Shown: piece by piece, positions 1 through 8,723 of the stretch
How positions within the stretch are numbered: the stretch's first letter is position 1
Layout of the letters: every line of letters starts with the position of its first letter
Assembly (NCBI GenBank): GCA_030042855.1
Contig: JASHYU010000018.1
Coordinates: 1-13,874, forward strand
Direction of reading: 5' to 3'
Source of the DNA: Thermoplasmata archaeon
GTDB taxonomy: Archaea > Thermoplasmatota > Thermoplasmata > UBA184
DNA: 13,874 nt
Notes under the pieces: model-generated
Seen by the model: only the letters and a program-made list of their open reading frames with translations
Told to the model about the DNA's origin: nothing
Databases searched by the model: none
Position numbers and translations under genes: made by a program

Positions 1-687
1 GAGCGCGACGTAGGCCACCGACCCGAGCACCGGGAAGGTGAGCGGTAGGATGGGCGCGGGGAGGAGGAGGCCGAGGACGCAGAGCCCGGCGATCGTGGCC
101 CCGGCGAACTGCGAGGCCTGACCCCAGAGTCCCTCGCCCTGGGGGCGCCGAAGGGCGATGAGGACCGCCCCCCCGCCCTGGCAGACCGCCCCGACCGCGA
201 AGGCGACGACGGCCCACGGGTTGGTGATCGGCCCGCCGCGGGCGGCGGAAAGGGAGAGTACGATCACTCCGAGCAACCCGAGACCGAGCGCCCCGACCCT
301 CCGCACGCCCGGAGTGGGGCCGCCGTTGTACGCGGTCAGGAGAACGAGGCTGAGGGCGGGCGAGGTGGCGTAGACGATGGACGCGGCCCCGCCGGTGGCG
401 AACTGCTCGCCCCAGAACAGCGGGATGTTGATGCCCCCGATCATCAGCGCCCCGATGGCCGTGGATTCGAGGAGGGCCTTCGCGCTCGGTCGCTTCGCCC
501 GGGCGAGGGCCGCGAGAGGGAACATCACCAGCGCGGCCGCTCCGAAGGTCACCGTCACCATCCAGAACGGCTGGGCGCCCGCGTCGAGGCCGATCTTCGT
601 GATCGGGAACATCGCCCCCCACATCGCCCCGAGCAGGACGAGCCAGGCGAGTCCCGGGAGCCGCGGGCGGGGGTTCACCTCGGACAC
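1..687 (-). CDS. EamA/DMT-family transporter (partial, C-terminus off the left edge)
   Basis: This open frame starts at a GTG at 687 and runs off the window start after 229 codons. It reads as a polytopic membrane protein. An N-terminal segment with the DMT-type signature GAMWGAMFPITKIGLDAG is followed by alternating hydrophobic helices, about seven of which are visible. The first EamA repeat ends near residue 140 and a second begins at about PWAVVAFAVGAVCQGGG. EamA proteins are 10-helix inner-membrane carriers or exporters of metabolites, and the substrate cannot be told from sequence. The GTG lies about 26 bases downstream of a TATA-like box (709-717), which supports this start and a leaderless message. 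The gene follows the CBS-domain gene on the same strand after a 65-base gap, so it probably has its own promoter. Confidence 0.85.
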   Translation of the reverse strand, partial: MSEVNPRPRLPGLAWLVLLGAMWGAMFPITKIGLDAGAQPFWMVTVTFGAAALVMFPLAALARAKRPSAKALLESTAIGALMIGGINIPLFWGEQFATGGAASIVYATSPALSLVLLTAYNGGPTPGVRRVGALGLGLLGVIVLSLSAARGGPITNPWAVVAFAVGAVCQGGGAVLIALRRPQGEGLWGQASQFAGATIAGLCVLGLLLPAPILPLTFPVLGSVAYVAL

Positions 688-708
688 GGTCGCGGAATCC
701 GGCCCGGG

Positions 709-717
709 ACTCTTAGG
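709..717 (-). promoter_or_regulatory. TATA-like box for the EamA gene
   Basis: On the minus strand the bases read CCTAAGAGT, the only AT-leaning stretch close to the gene in a very GC-rich context. Its centre lies about 26 bases upstream of the GTG at 687, the spacing expected between an archaeal TATA box and the transcription start. This implies a leaderless transcript. It is a pattern call only. Confidence 0.35.
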
Positions 718-752
718 GGGTTAGTCCAGCCAAGTTGACCCAGGGCCCGCGC

Positions 753-1304
753 TCAGGCGTCGGCGTACGGGTCGAGCGCTCCCGGGCGCAGACGGGGGCC
801 GATCGGCGACGGATGGAGGGAACCCCGCCGGGGCGGACGGGTTCGCGGCGCGAGGGCGGTGGCGACATCGGCCCGCGAGACGATCCCGACGAGCTTCCCG
901 TGGCGGTCGAGGATGGGGATCCGGTGGATGCGGTGCTCGCGCATCGTTCGGGCCGCCTCCCGAAGGGGCGTCGCGGCCCCGACGGTGATCGCCGGCCGGC
1001 TCATCGCCTCCCGCACGAACCCGTTCTCGAGCCGGTGACGGCAGGTCTCGAGGAGCGAAAGCCCCCGATACGGGGCGGAATCGAGCAGGAGGTCGAGGAG
1101 GCCGCGGGCGCTCGCCACCCCGGTCGACCGGTGGAGATGCCACACCAGGTCCTTCTCGCTCAGGACCCCGACGACCCGGTCGGCCGCGTCGACCACGGGG
1201 AGCCCGGAGACGTGAAGCTCTCGCATCAGCCGGGCGGCCTCGATCAGCCGGGCCCCCGGTCGCGTCGTCGCCACGTCCCGCGTCATGATCTCGGACACCG
1301 CCAT
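753..1304 (-). CDS. Two-CBS-domain protein
   Basis: This protein of 183 residues consists almost entirely of two CBS motifs. CBS1 covers about residues 1-57, opening with MAVSEIMTRDV and containing HVSGLPVVD and GVLSEKDLV. CBS2 covers about residues 96-152, with VREAMSRPAITV, HRIHRIPILD and GIVSRADVA. About 38 residues separate the two, and the C-terminus is a basic, Pro-rich tail of about 30 residues. CBS pairs form a Bateman module that binds adenine nucleotides and usually senses energy charge, so a cytoplasmic regulatory role is likely, with the partner unknown. I chose the ATG at 1304 because the family typically begins just before the V-x-x-I-M motif. An ATG at 1349 would add 15 residues. 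The gene lies 80 bases downstream of porB on the same strand, and I see no convincing TATA box in that gap, so co-transcription with the por genes is possible. Confidence 0.88.
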   Translation of the reverse strand: MAVSEIMTRDVATTRPGARLIEAARLMRELHVSGLPVVDAADRVVGVLSEKDLVWHLHRSTGVASARGLLDLLLDSAPYRGLSLLETCRHRLENGFVREAMSRPAITVGAATPLREAARTMREHRIHRIPILDRHGKLVGIVSRADVATALAPRTRPPRRGSLHPSPIGPRLRPGALDPYADA

Positions 1305-1384
1305 CGAGGCGGCCAGGGCCGGCGCTGATGGAGCCGCGACCGAGCCCATCCGAATCGATCTCCCCCGGTTGCCGGACGGTGTCC

Positions 1385-2344
1385 TCACGCCGCCGGGACC
1401 GGCGGAGCCACCGCCACCGGGGTCGACGGGACCCCGGACGGTCGAGGACGCTCCGAACTCTCCGCCTCCTCCCGGAGGAGGCGCTCCCAGCCGGCCGTCA
1501 CCTCCGCCTGCAGCCGATCGATCTCGGCGCCGGTCAGGTGCGCGAACCGCCCCTGCCGCTCGAAGTACTCCCGCACGGGTTTGAGCCGGGAGAACCGTCG
1601 CGTGATCCGGAGACGGTCGCCGTCCACCTCGTACAGCGGGAAGAGTCCCGTCTCCGTCGCCAGCGCGCCGATCCGGATCGCCTCGGCGGAGTCGAACTTC
1701 CACCCCGGAGGGCAGGGCGTCAAGGCGTGGAAGAATCGGGGGCCGGTCATCCCGCGCGCCCGCTCGACCTTGGCGACGAAGTCCTCCGGGAAGCTCGGGT
1801 TCACGGTCGCCGCGTAGACCGGGTGATGGGCGAGGACGATCCGCATCATGTCCTTCTTCGGCTCGGGCTTGCCGTGGACGTTCCCCCGCACCGGGGTGGT
1901 CGTCGTCCAGGCCCCGGCGGGGGTCTCGCCGCTCCGCTGGACGCCGGTGTTCATGTACGCCTCGTTGTCGTACATGACGTAGATCGCGTTCGTCCGGCGC
2001 TCGAGCATCCCGCTCAGCGCCTGGAGGCCGATGTCGGCGGTCCCGCCGTCCCCGGCGAACCCCACGATCTGGACGCCCTTCATCCCGAGGGCGTCGGCGG
2101 CGGCGCGCAGGCCCGAGATCGAGGCGCCGGTCGCTTCGAAGGCGTTGTCGAGCACGTTGACGCGCAGCGCGGTCGTCGGGTAGGGCGTCCCGATGACGGT
2201 CCAGCAGCAGGCGGGGAGCGATACGATCGTCCGCGGCCCGAGGCCCTTCAGGACGAGACGCATCGCGAGCGCCGCCGCGCACCCCGGGCACGCCGCGTGC
2301 CCGGCGAACATCAGCTCCTCGGCGGGGATCGTGAGCTTAGCCAT
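1385..2344 (-). CDS. porB: 2-oxoacid:ferredoxin oxidoreductase beta subunit (pyruvate or branched-chain type)
   Basis: This 319-residue protein is the thiamine-diphosphate-binding subunit of a pyruvate- or 2-oxoisovalerate:ferredoxin oxidoreductase. The enzyme converts a 2-oxoacid plus CoA to acyl-CoA, CO2 and reduced ferredoxin. Cluster cysteines are visible as CPGC (19-22), C46/C47 and the late LTPCPPGW Cys (211). The TPP/Mg motif GDGGTADIG lies at 98-106, and the family signature YDNEAYMNTGVQRS at 125-138. The length is normal up to about residue 300, after which there is an Ala/Pro-rich tail. The start codon overlaps the end of porA by 8 bases, which implies translational coupling. Pyruvate and branched-chain enzymes share these motifs, so substrate specificity is open. 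The neighbouring ilvE makes a branched-chain substrate worth testing. Confidence 0.93.
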   Translation of the reverse strand: MAKLTIPAEELMFAGHAACPGCAAALAMRLVLKGLGPRTIVSLPACCWTVIGTPYPTTALRVNVLDNAFEATGASISGLRAAADALGMKGVQIVGFAGDGGTADIGLQALSGMLERRTNAIYVMYDNEAYMNTGVQRSGETPAGAWTTTTPVRGNVHGKPEPKKDMMRIVLAHHPVYAATVNPSFPEDFVAKVERARGMTGPRFFHALTPCPPGWKFDSAEAIRIGALATETGLFPLYEVDGDRLRITRRFSRLKPVREYFERQGRFAHLTGAEIDRLQAEVTAGWERLLREEAESSERPRPSGVPSTPVAVAPPVPAA

Positions 2345-3518
2345 GGACCGTCACCCCCTGCTCCTCGAGGTCCTCCCAGTGGACCGACGGCGCTCCGCCC
2401 GAGAGGAGCGTTTCGAACATCCGCCGCACCTCGTGCGGCGTGACATCCCGTCCGCCGATCCCCGCGAAGAAGCCGGTGAGGTCGGGGCGACCGGACGCCG
2501 GATAGAGCGCGGCGGCGACCTCCGTCGCAACCGGCCCCATCCGGCCGAACGTGTACGACCGGTCGGCGACCCCGAGGCGGGAAGCGGACCCGGTGGCGCG
2601 CCGCACGTCCGTCTCCGGAAACGGCCGGAACAGCCGGATCTTCGCGAGCCCCACCCTTCGGCCCTCCGCCCGAAGCTCGTCGACGACGCCCCGCGCGGTC
2701 GTGGTCATCGTCCCCATCGTCACGAGGACGGCGTCCGCGTCCTCGGTGCGGTACGTCGGCACCGCCCCCTCGTGCGTCCGGCCGGTGGCCCGCCGGTACT
2801 CCTCCTCGACGTCGGCGAACGCGCCCGGCACCCGGCGGGTCGCCGCGGCCAATCGCTCGCGGAACTCGACGTAGTGGTCCGGCCCGGTGAAGGAGCCGAG
2901 GCGCAGCGTCGAGCCCGGGGCGAGGATGGCGTGGCCCTCGCGGGGCGGCAGGAACGCGTCGACCACGGCCGGGTCCGGCACGTCCACCGGCTCGACCGTG
3001 TGGGAGAGGTAGAACGCGTCCTCGTTGACCATGACGGGCAGGCGCACGTCCGGGCGCTCCGCGAGCCGATACGCCTCGAGCACGGTGTCGAGGACCTCCT
3101 GGTTGCTCTCCGCGTAGAACTGGATCCATCCCGTGTCGCGCTGGCTGATCGTGTCGGTGTGGTCCGCCCCGATGTTCCAGGGAGGCGCGACCGCCCGGTT
3201 CACGACCCCCATCACGATCGGCGCACGGAGCCCGGCGGCCCAGTGGAGGAGCTCGTGCATGAGCAGGAGCCCCTGGCTCGAGGTGGCCGTATAGGTCCGG
3301 GCGCCGAGCGCGGAGGCGCTGATGCAGACCTGCAGCGCGCTGTGCTCGCTCTCGACCTTGATGAACTGGGCGTCGAACTCGCCGGTGGCGACGAACTCCG
3401 CGAGCTTCTCCACGATCGAGGTCTGCGGGGTGATCGGGTACGCCGACGCGACCTGGACGCGGGCGAGCTTCGCGGCGTACGACTGGGCATAGCTCCCCGA
3501 GAGCACCTTAACGACCAT
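2337..3518 (-). CDS. porA: 2-oxoacid:ferredoxin oxidoreductase alpha subunit
   Basis: This 393-residue protein matches the usual length of PorA. The pyrimidine-binding-domain signature YPITPQT is at residues 27-33, followed by the catalytic-region motif KVESEHSA (54-61) and TSSQGLLLMHE (79-89). The C-terminal part has a transketolase-like third domain containing a GTMTTTARGVVDELRAEG stretch. The subunit pairs with PorB to bind TPP and with the gamma-delta protein to move electrons to ferredoxin in the cytoplasm. A gaggagg Shine-Dalgarno (3526-3532 on the minus strand) sits 7 bases before the ATG and overlaps the stop codon of porGD. This supports both the start and an operon. The 12-base gap upstream and the 8-base overlap downstream indicate co-transcription with porGD and porB. 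Confidence 0.94.
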   Translation of the reverse strand: MVVKVLSGSYAQSYAAKLARVQVASAYPITPQTSIVEKLAEFVATGEFDAQFIKVESEHSALQVCISASALGARTYTATSSQGLLLMHELLHWAAGLRAPIVMGVVNRAVAPPWNIGADHTDTISQRDTGWIQFYAESNQEVLDTVLEAYRLAERPDVRLPVMVNEDAFYLSHTVEPVDVPDPAVVDAFLPPREGHAILAPGSTLRLGSFTGPDHYVEFRERLAAATRRVPGAFADVEEEYRRATGRTHEGAVPTYRTEDADAVLVTMGTMTTTARGVVDELRAEGRRVGLAKIRLFRPFPETDVRRATGSASRLGVADRSYTFGRMGPVATEVAAALYPASGRPDLTGFFAGIGGRDVTPHEVRRMFETLLSGGAPSVHWEDLEEQGVTVHG

Positions 3519-3530
3519 CGTCCGTCCTCC

Positions 3531-4385
3531 TCACGCCTCCGCGACCATCTCGATCGTCCCGGGCGGGCACTCCTCCGCGCAGATCCCGCAGCCCTTGCAG
3601 TAGGCGAGCCGGATCGCCGGGAAGCCCCGCGGGTCGAACTCGATCGCGTCGTCCGGGCAGAACTTCCAGCAGAAGTTGCACTTCGTGCAGCGCTCGAGGT
3701 GGATCTTCGGGGTGAACGTGCGCCAGGCCGCGGTGCGGTTCAGCTCGCTCGGGAGCGTCGCCATCGGCCCCTCGGGGAACGGGACGGCCGGCCGCGCCGG
3801 GACGGGGCTCCGCGCGTCCGGCGTCGGGCCGTCGTCGGCCCCGCTCACCGCGGTGTAGCCGGCCCGCGCCGCCAGCCGGTTCTCCTCGGGCTTCGTCGGG
3901 ACGAACTGGTCGATCGCGCGGGAGAGGGCCTCGAGGGATACGGCGCCGCTCGTTCGGGCGAGTGCCCCCAGGATCGCGGTGTTCACGATCGGCATCATCG
4001 CGGAGCCGAGCGTGTGGTCGAGGGCGATCCGGGTCGCGTCGACGGCCGCCCGGTGCACGCCGGACGGCGCCACGATCTCCCCCGCCGGCTGTCGGGTGTT
4101 CACGAGCAAGAGGCCACCGGGTTTCAGCCCGTCCGCGACCGGCGTGGTGGCGAGCAGCCCCGGGTCGAGCACGACGACCACGTCGGGCGACGTGATCTCC
4201 GTCCGGACCCGGATCGGCTCCGAATCGATCCGCGCGTACGCCGTCACCGGAGCGCCCCGTCGCTCGACCCCGAAGAACGGGAAGCTCTGCGGCCACTTCC
4301 CGTCGAGGAACGCGGCCTGGGCGAGCAGCTCCGAGGCGATGACCGCTCCCTGTCCCCCCCGTCCGTGAAACCGTATCTCGATCAT
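3531..4385 (-). CDS. porGD: 2-oxoacid:ferredoxin oxidoreductase gamma-delta fusion subunit
   Basis: This 284-residue protein joins two subunits that are separate in many archaea. Residues 1 to about 180 are the PorG gamma domain, with the N-terminal signature [10 protein letters not shown], then [11 protein letters not shown] and an [10 protein letters not shown] segment. Residues 181-208 form a Pro/Ala-rich linker. Residues from about 209 onward are the PorD ferredoxin domain with two [4Fe-4S] motifs, C233-C236-C239-C243 and C263-C266-C269-C273. The delta clusters pass electrons from the PorB cluster to ferredoxin. I chose the ATG at 4385 because family members begin [13 protein letters not shown]. 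An in-frame ATG at 4418 would add 11 residues, and a longer open frame reaches 4478. It is the first gene of the porGD-porA-porB operon and is divergent from ilvE. Confidence 0.93.
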
Positions 4386-4414
4386 CGTGCCGAGCTGCGA
4401 GGGGGAAAGGACCC

Positions 4415-4422
4415 GCATAATG
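4415..4422 (-). promoter_or_regulatory. Candidate TATA-like box for the por operon
   Basis: The minus-strand bases CGCATTATG include an AT-rich core centred about 33 bases before the porGD ATG at 4385. If it is used, the message would have a leader of only a few bases. A second AT-rich element near 4451 could instead drive a transcript starting close to the alternative ATG at 4418. The choice between them cannot be made by eye. Confidence 0.25.
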
Positions 4423-4447
4423 CGGCGGTCAAGTCGGGTTGACTCCG

Positions 4448-4457
4448 AACTTAACTC
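4448..4457 (+). promoter_or_regulatory. TATA-like box for ilvE in the divergent intergenic region
   Basis: The sequence aacttaactc is the AT-richest point between the divergent porGD and ilvE genes. Its centre lies about 28 bases before the ilvE ATG at 4481, matching archaeal TATA-to-start spacing and predicting a leaderless ilvE transcript. The element is nearly palindromic (cttaa/ttaag), so it could also serve the minus strand. Confidence 0.4.
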
Positions 4458-4480
4458 GCGACCGGCCGTGGGGAGCACCG

Positions 4481-5404
4481 ATGCCGGCCATCGCTCCGAC
4501 CGCGAAGATCTGGCTCGACGGACGGCTCGTGCCGTGGGACGATGCGAAGATCCACGTGCTGACGCACGGGCTCCACTACGGGTTCGCGATCTTCGAGGGG
4601 ATCCGATGCCACCGCGCCGAGCGGGGGACCGCGGTCTTCCGCCTCCGCGAGCACATCGAGCGGTTCCGGGACAGTGCCAAGATCTACGAGATGCGTCTCC
4701 CGTACAGCGTCGACGACCTCGTCCGGGCGGTGGTCGAACTCGCGCGGGCGAACGGGGGGCCCGAGGCGTACATCCGACCGATCGCGTTCACCGGGTACGG
4801 GGAGATGGGACTCGACCCGAGCACGAGCCGTGTCCAGATCGCAATCGGGATGTGGCCGTGGGGCGCGTACCTCGGCGAGGCGGGGACCCAGCACGGCGTG
4901 CGCGCGACGGTCTCGAGCTGGACGCGGATCGATTCGAGGTCCCTCCCGCCCCAGGCGAAGTGCGCCGCGAACTACGCGAACGGGATCCTCGCGAAGCTCG
5001 AGGCGAAGGCCGCGGGGTACGACGAGGCGATCCTCCTCAACAGCGCGGGGATCGTCTCCGAGGGACCCGGGGAGAACATCTTCCGGGTCCGGAACGGGGT
5101 CTTGAGCACCCCGCCGGCGAGCTCGGGGATCCTGCGCGGCGTGACCCGCGACACCATCGTGCAGCTCGCGGTCGAGGACGGGATCGAGTACCAGCGCACG
5201 GGCTTCACCCGGGAGGAGCTCTTCACGGCCGACGAGCTGTTCTACACCGGTACCGCGGCCGGCGTCACCCCGATCCGGGAGGTCGACGGACGGCCGATCG
5301 GGTCGGGGAAGTATCCGATCGTCCAGCGGCTGCAGTCCCTCTACGACGACGTGATCCGGGGGCGGTCCCCGGGCCACGCGGCCTGGTTGACGTACGTCGA
5401 ATGA
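4481..5404 (+). CDS. ilvE: Branched-chain amino acid aminotransferase
   Basis: This 307-residue protein is a fold-type IV PLP aminotransferase. It interconverts Leu, Ile and Val with their 2-oxoacids using 2-oxoglutarate/glutamate. The expected landmarks are present in order: WLDGRLVPWDDAKIHVLTHG at the start, LHYGFAIFEGIR (31-42), the PLP-binding Lys160 in PPQAKCAANYANG, then ISEGxGEN-type SEGPGENIF, SGILRGVTRDTI, and the C-terminal TGTAAGVTPIREVDGR phosphate-binding loop. Length is normal for IlvE. D-amino-acid transaminase and ADC lyase share the fold, but the overall pattern is IlvE. The ATG follows a TATA-like box by about 28 bases and no Shine-Dalgarno is seen. The gene diverges from the por operon, and the hydrogenase cassette begins 51 bases after its stop, so it could supply or use the oxoacids handled by that oxidoreductase. 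Confidence 0.94.
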   Translation: MPAIAPTAKIWLDGRLVPWDDAKIHVLTHGLHYGFAIFEGIRCHRAERGTAVFRLREHIERFRDSAKIYEMRLPYSVDDLVRAVVELARANGGPEAYIRPIAFTGYGEMGLDPSTSRVQIAIGMWPWGAYLGEAGTQHGVRATVSSWTRIDSRSLPPQAKCAANYANGILAKLEAKAAGYDEAILLNSAGIVSEGPGENIFRVRNGVLSTPPASSGILRGVTRDTIVQLAVEDGIEYQRTGFTREELFTADELFYTGTAAGVTPIREVDGRPIGSGKYPIVQRLQSLYDDVIRGRSPGHAAWLTYVE

Positions 5405-5411
5405 AATAATC
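5402..5411 (+). promoter_or_regulatory. TATA-like box for the hydrogenase cassette
   Basis: The run tgaaataatc overlaps the ilvE stop codon and is a clear AT-rich patch. A transcription start about 26 bases on (near 5433) would leave a leader of about 23 bases. That leader contains gcgagg (5441-5446) as a weak ribosome-binding site before the hydB ATG at 5456. The cassette is therefore probably transcribed from here and not only by read-through from ilvE. Confidence 0.4.
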
Positions 5412-5455
5412 GAGGACTCTCTGCGAAGGGCCAATCCCCTGCGAGGCGATCGTCG

Positions 5456-6597
<1,142 letters not shown>

Positions 6598-6601
<4 letters not shown>

Positions 6602-7068
6602 GCGGCGGACCCTCCGCGAAGCTCGAGCGCGAGCTCGCGGACCACCCGTTCTTCCACGGGCTTTCGAAGGAGTTCGTCCATGCGGTCACGCTGGACGCGA
6701 CCGAGCGGAGCTACGCGGTCGACGAGACGATCGCCCGGGAGGGCACCGAGGCGGACGTGTTCTTCCTCGTCGTCGACGGGAAGGTCGCGCTCGAGCTCGA
6801 GGCGGCGGACCGACCGCCGATCACGGTCCAGACCGTCGGACCGGGCGAGCTCGTGGGCTGGTCGTGGCTCGTCCCGCCCCATCGCTGGCGGTTCAACGTC
6901 CGGGCCCTGAAGCCCACGCGGATGCTCGTCCTCGACGGCGGCGTCGTCCGTCGCACGCTGCACGCGCATCCTGATCAGGGCTACGAGTTCCTGATCCGCT
7001 TCGTCCCCGTCCTCGCCGAACGACTCGAGAACACCCGCCTCCAGCTCCTGGACATCTATGGCCGCTAG
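6598..7068 (+). CDS. Cyclic-nucleotide-binding-fold protein in the hydrogenase operon
   Basis: This 156-residue protein has a single cNMP-binding jelly-roll and no helix-turn-helix or enzyme domain. N-terminal [18 protein letters not shown] is typical of the lead helix. It is followed by [17 protein letters not shown] and the cassette region [17 protein letters not shown]. The position that in CRP is the phosphate-contacting Arg-Ser appears replaced by Trp-Arg, so classical cAMP binding is doubtful. The GTG start overlaps the hydB stop (GTGA), and the end overlaps hydG by 11 bases, so its synthesis is coupled to two structural subunits. From memory, similar small proteins occur in other group 3b hydrogenase clusters. 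A regulatory or assembly role on the enzyme itself is inferred, and it is unlikely to be a transcription factor. Confidence 0.85.
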
Positions 7069-7924
7069 CGCTGCCGCCGGGGCCGGGACCGATGCGTCCC
7101 GGGTTCACCCCCTCGCGCCGATCCCGTACGACGTGCGCGCGGTGGCGACCGAGACCCCGGACATCGTCACGCTCACCCTGCGGCCCCATGCGAGCCGCCG
7201 GACCTCGCCGTTCCGGCCGGGGCAGTTCAACATGCTCTATGCGTTCGGGATCGGCGAGGCGGCGATCTCGATCTCGGGCGGAGGGCCGGACGGGCAGCTC
7301 GTCCACACCGTGCAGGCGCTCGGCAAGGTCTCGAACGCCCTGACCCGCCTCACCCCGGGCGACACGGTCGGCGTTCGGGGTCCGTACGGCCGCGGCTGGC
7401 CCGTGGCCGAGGCGGTCGGGCGGGACCTCGTGATCGTGGCCGGGGGGCTCGGCCTCCCCCCGTTGCGGCCGGTGCTCTACGAGATCTTCCAGCACCGGGA
7501 GTCGTACGGTCGGGTCGAGGTGATCGACGGGGCGCGGACGCCGAAGAACCTCGTCTTCTACTCCGAGGTGCAGGACTGGCGCCGCCGCTCGGACCTCCGC
7601 ATCCAGGTGACGGTGGACGCGGCGGGGCGGGACTGGTACGGCGACGTCGGGGTCGTCACGACCCGGATCCCGGACGCGCGGTTCGACCCGGACCGGACGA
7701 CCGCGTTCCTCTGCGGTCCCGAGATCATGATGAAGCTCACCGCCCAGGCCCTGGTCGCGCGCGGGGTCGCCCCGGACGCGATCTACCTTTCGATGGAGCG
7801 GAACATGAAGTGCGCGGTCGGGCTGTGCGGGCACTGCCAGTTCCAGGCCCCGTTCATCTGCCGGGACGGCCCCGTGCTCCCGTACTCGGCGGTCGCGCGG
7901 CTCCTCGCCCTCAAGGAGGTCTAG
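7058..7924 (+). CDS. hydG: Group 3b [NiFe] hydrogenase gamma subunit (FAD/NAD(P)-binding, [2Fe-2S])
   Basis: This 288-residue ferredoxin-NADP reductase-like protein is the diaphorase subunit that exchanges hydride with NAD(P)(H). The flavin-binding barrel shows [23 protein letters not shown] (52-74) and [11 protein letters not shown] (105-115). The dinucleotide-binding half shows [14 protein letters not shown] (127-140) and FLCGPEIMM (217-225). A C-terminal [2Fe-2S] site has C252, C257, C260 and C268 in [12 protein letters not shown]. This arrangement is the same as in Pyrococcus HydG and the electron-transfer subunit of dihydroorotate dehydrogenase. The genomic setting selects the hydrogenase role. 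It overlaps the cNMP-fold gene and lies 4 bases before hydD. NADP versus NAD preference cannot be read from these motifs. Confidence 0.93.
   Translation: MAASAAAGAGTDASRVHPLAPIPYDVRAVATETPDIVTLTLRPHASRRTSPFRPGQFNMLYAFGIGEAAISISGGGPDGQLVHTVQALGKVSNALTRLTPGDTVGVRGPYGRGWPVAEAVGRDLVIVAGGLGLPPLRPVLYEIFQHRESYGRVEVIDGARTPKNLVFYSEVQDWRRRSDLRIQVTVDAAGRDWYGDVGVVTTRIPDARFDPDRTTAFLCGPEIMMKLTAQALVARGVAPDAIYLSMERNMKCAVGLCGHCQFQAPFICRDGPVLPYSAVARLLALKEV
7913..7920 (+). promoter_or_regulatory. Strong Shine-Dalgarno for hydD
   Basis: The sequence aaggaggt lies 8 bases before the hydD ATG at 7929, inside the last codons of hydG. It is a full-strength ribosome-binding site. It shows that internal genes of the cassette use SD-dependent initiation while apparent first genes in the window do not. 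Confidence 0.75.
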
Positions 7925-7928
7925 CCCG

Positions 7929-8723
7929 ATGGCGAGCGCCAAGCCCCGGCTCGCGGTCTGGAAGTTCGCGTCGTGCGACGGCTGCCAATTGTCGCTGCTC
8001 GACTGCGAGGACGAGCTCCTCGCGATCGCCGACCGGGTCGAGATCTCGAACTTCCGAGAGGCGTCGAGCGCGGTCGCCGAGGGGCCGTACGACCTCTCGC
8101 TCGTCGAGGGGTCCGTCACCACCCCGGCCGACGTCCACCACATCAAGGAGGTGCGCGCCGAGTCCCGATTCCTGGTCACGATCGGCGCCTGCGCGACCGC
8201 GGGGGGGATCCAGGCGCTCCGCAACTTCGCCGACATCGAGGACTTCCGTCGCGCGGTCTACGCCCGGCCCGAGTACATCGAGACGCTCGCGACGTCGACC
8301 CCGATCGCCGACCACGTCCGGGTCGACTTCGAGCTCCGGGGCTGCCCGATCTCGAAGTCCCAGCTCCTCGAGGTGATCTCGGCGTTCCTCGCCGATCGGG
8401 CGCCGAACGTGCCGAACGAGAGCGTCTGCATCGAATGCAAGCGCCGGGGGAACGTCTGCGTCCTGGTCGCGCGCGGCACCCCGTGCCTCGGGCCGGTGAC
8501 CCAGGCCGGGTGCGGGGCGATCTGCCCGGCGTACGACCGGGGCTGCTACGGGTGCTTCGGCCCGCAGGCGACGCCCAACGTCCCCTCGATGCTGGCGAAG
8601 CTCGGCGAGGTCGGCCTCGCCCCCCTGCCGATGTACCAGGTGTTCCGTACGTTCAACGCGCTCGCCCCGGCGTTCCGGGCCGCGGCGGACGCCGCGGTGA
8701 GCTCGGACGGAGGGCAGCGATGA
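7929..8723 (+). CDS. hydD: Group 3b [NiFe] hydrogenase small subunit (delta)
   Basis: This 264-residue protein is the electron-transferring small subunit. The proximal cluster ligands are visible as C16 and C19 in SCDGCQ, C88 in GACATAGG and C139 in ELRGCPIS. Further cysteines for medial and distal [4Fe-4S] clusters are C167, C170 and C177, then C186, C195, C199, C206 and C209, including CYGCFGP. There is no twin-arginine signal peptide, consistent with a cytoplasmic group 3 enzyme. Length matches Pyrococcus HydD (about 260). Its TGA overlaps the hydA ATG (ATGA at 8720), so small and large subunits are translationally coupled. Its role is to pass electrons between the NiFe site in HydA and HydB/HydG. 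Confidence 0.95.
   Translation: MASAKPRLAVWKFASCDGCQLSLLDCEDELLAIADRVEISNFREASSAVAEGPYDLSLVEGSVTTPADVHHIKEVRAESRFLVTIGACATAGGIQALRNFADIEDFRRAVYARPEYIETLATSTPIADHVRVDFELRGCPISKSQLLEVISAFLADRAPNVPNESVCIECKRRGNVCVLVARGTPCLGPVTQAGCGAICPAYDRGCYGCFGPQATPNVPSMLAKLGEVGLAPLPMYQVFRTFNALAPAFRAAADAAVSSDGGQR

Noticed and set aside
158..724. Two plus-strand frames near the left edge
   Set aside because: They are antisense to the EamA transporter, whose hydrophobic helices are clear on the minus strand.
1305..2291. Long N-terminal extension of the CBS protein frame
   Set aside because: Upstream of 1349 the frame overlaps porB out of phase and has no family similarity. The CBS protein starts at 1304 or 1349.
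2193..4442. A 749-codon open frame on the plus strand across the por operon
   Set aside because: It is antisense to porB, porA and porGD, which have clear catalytic and cluster motifs. Its product is Arg/Asp/Gly/Pro-rich without any family pattern, as expected when the other strand is GC-rich coding DNA with few stops.
7973..8719. Long in-frame extension upstream of hydA
   Set aside because: This part of the frame overlaps the whole small-subunit gene and translates to Arg/Pro-rich sequence. The conserved large-subunit N-terminus begins at the ATG at 8720, which overlaps the hydD stop.
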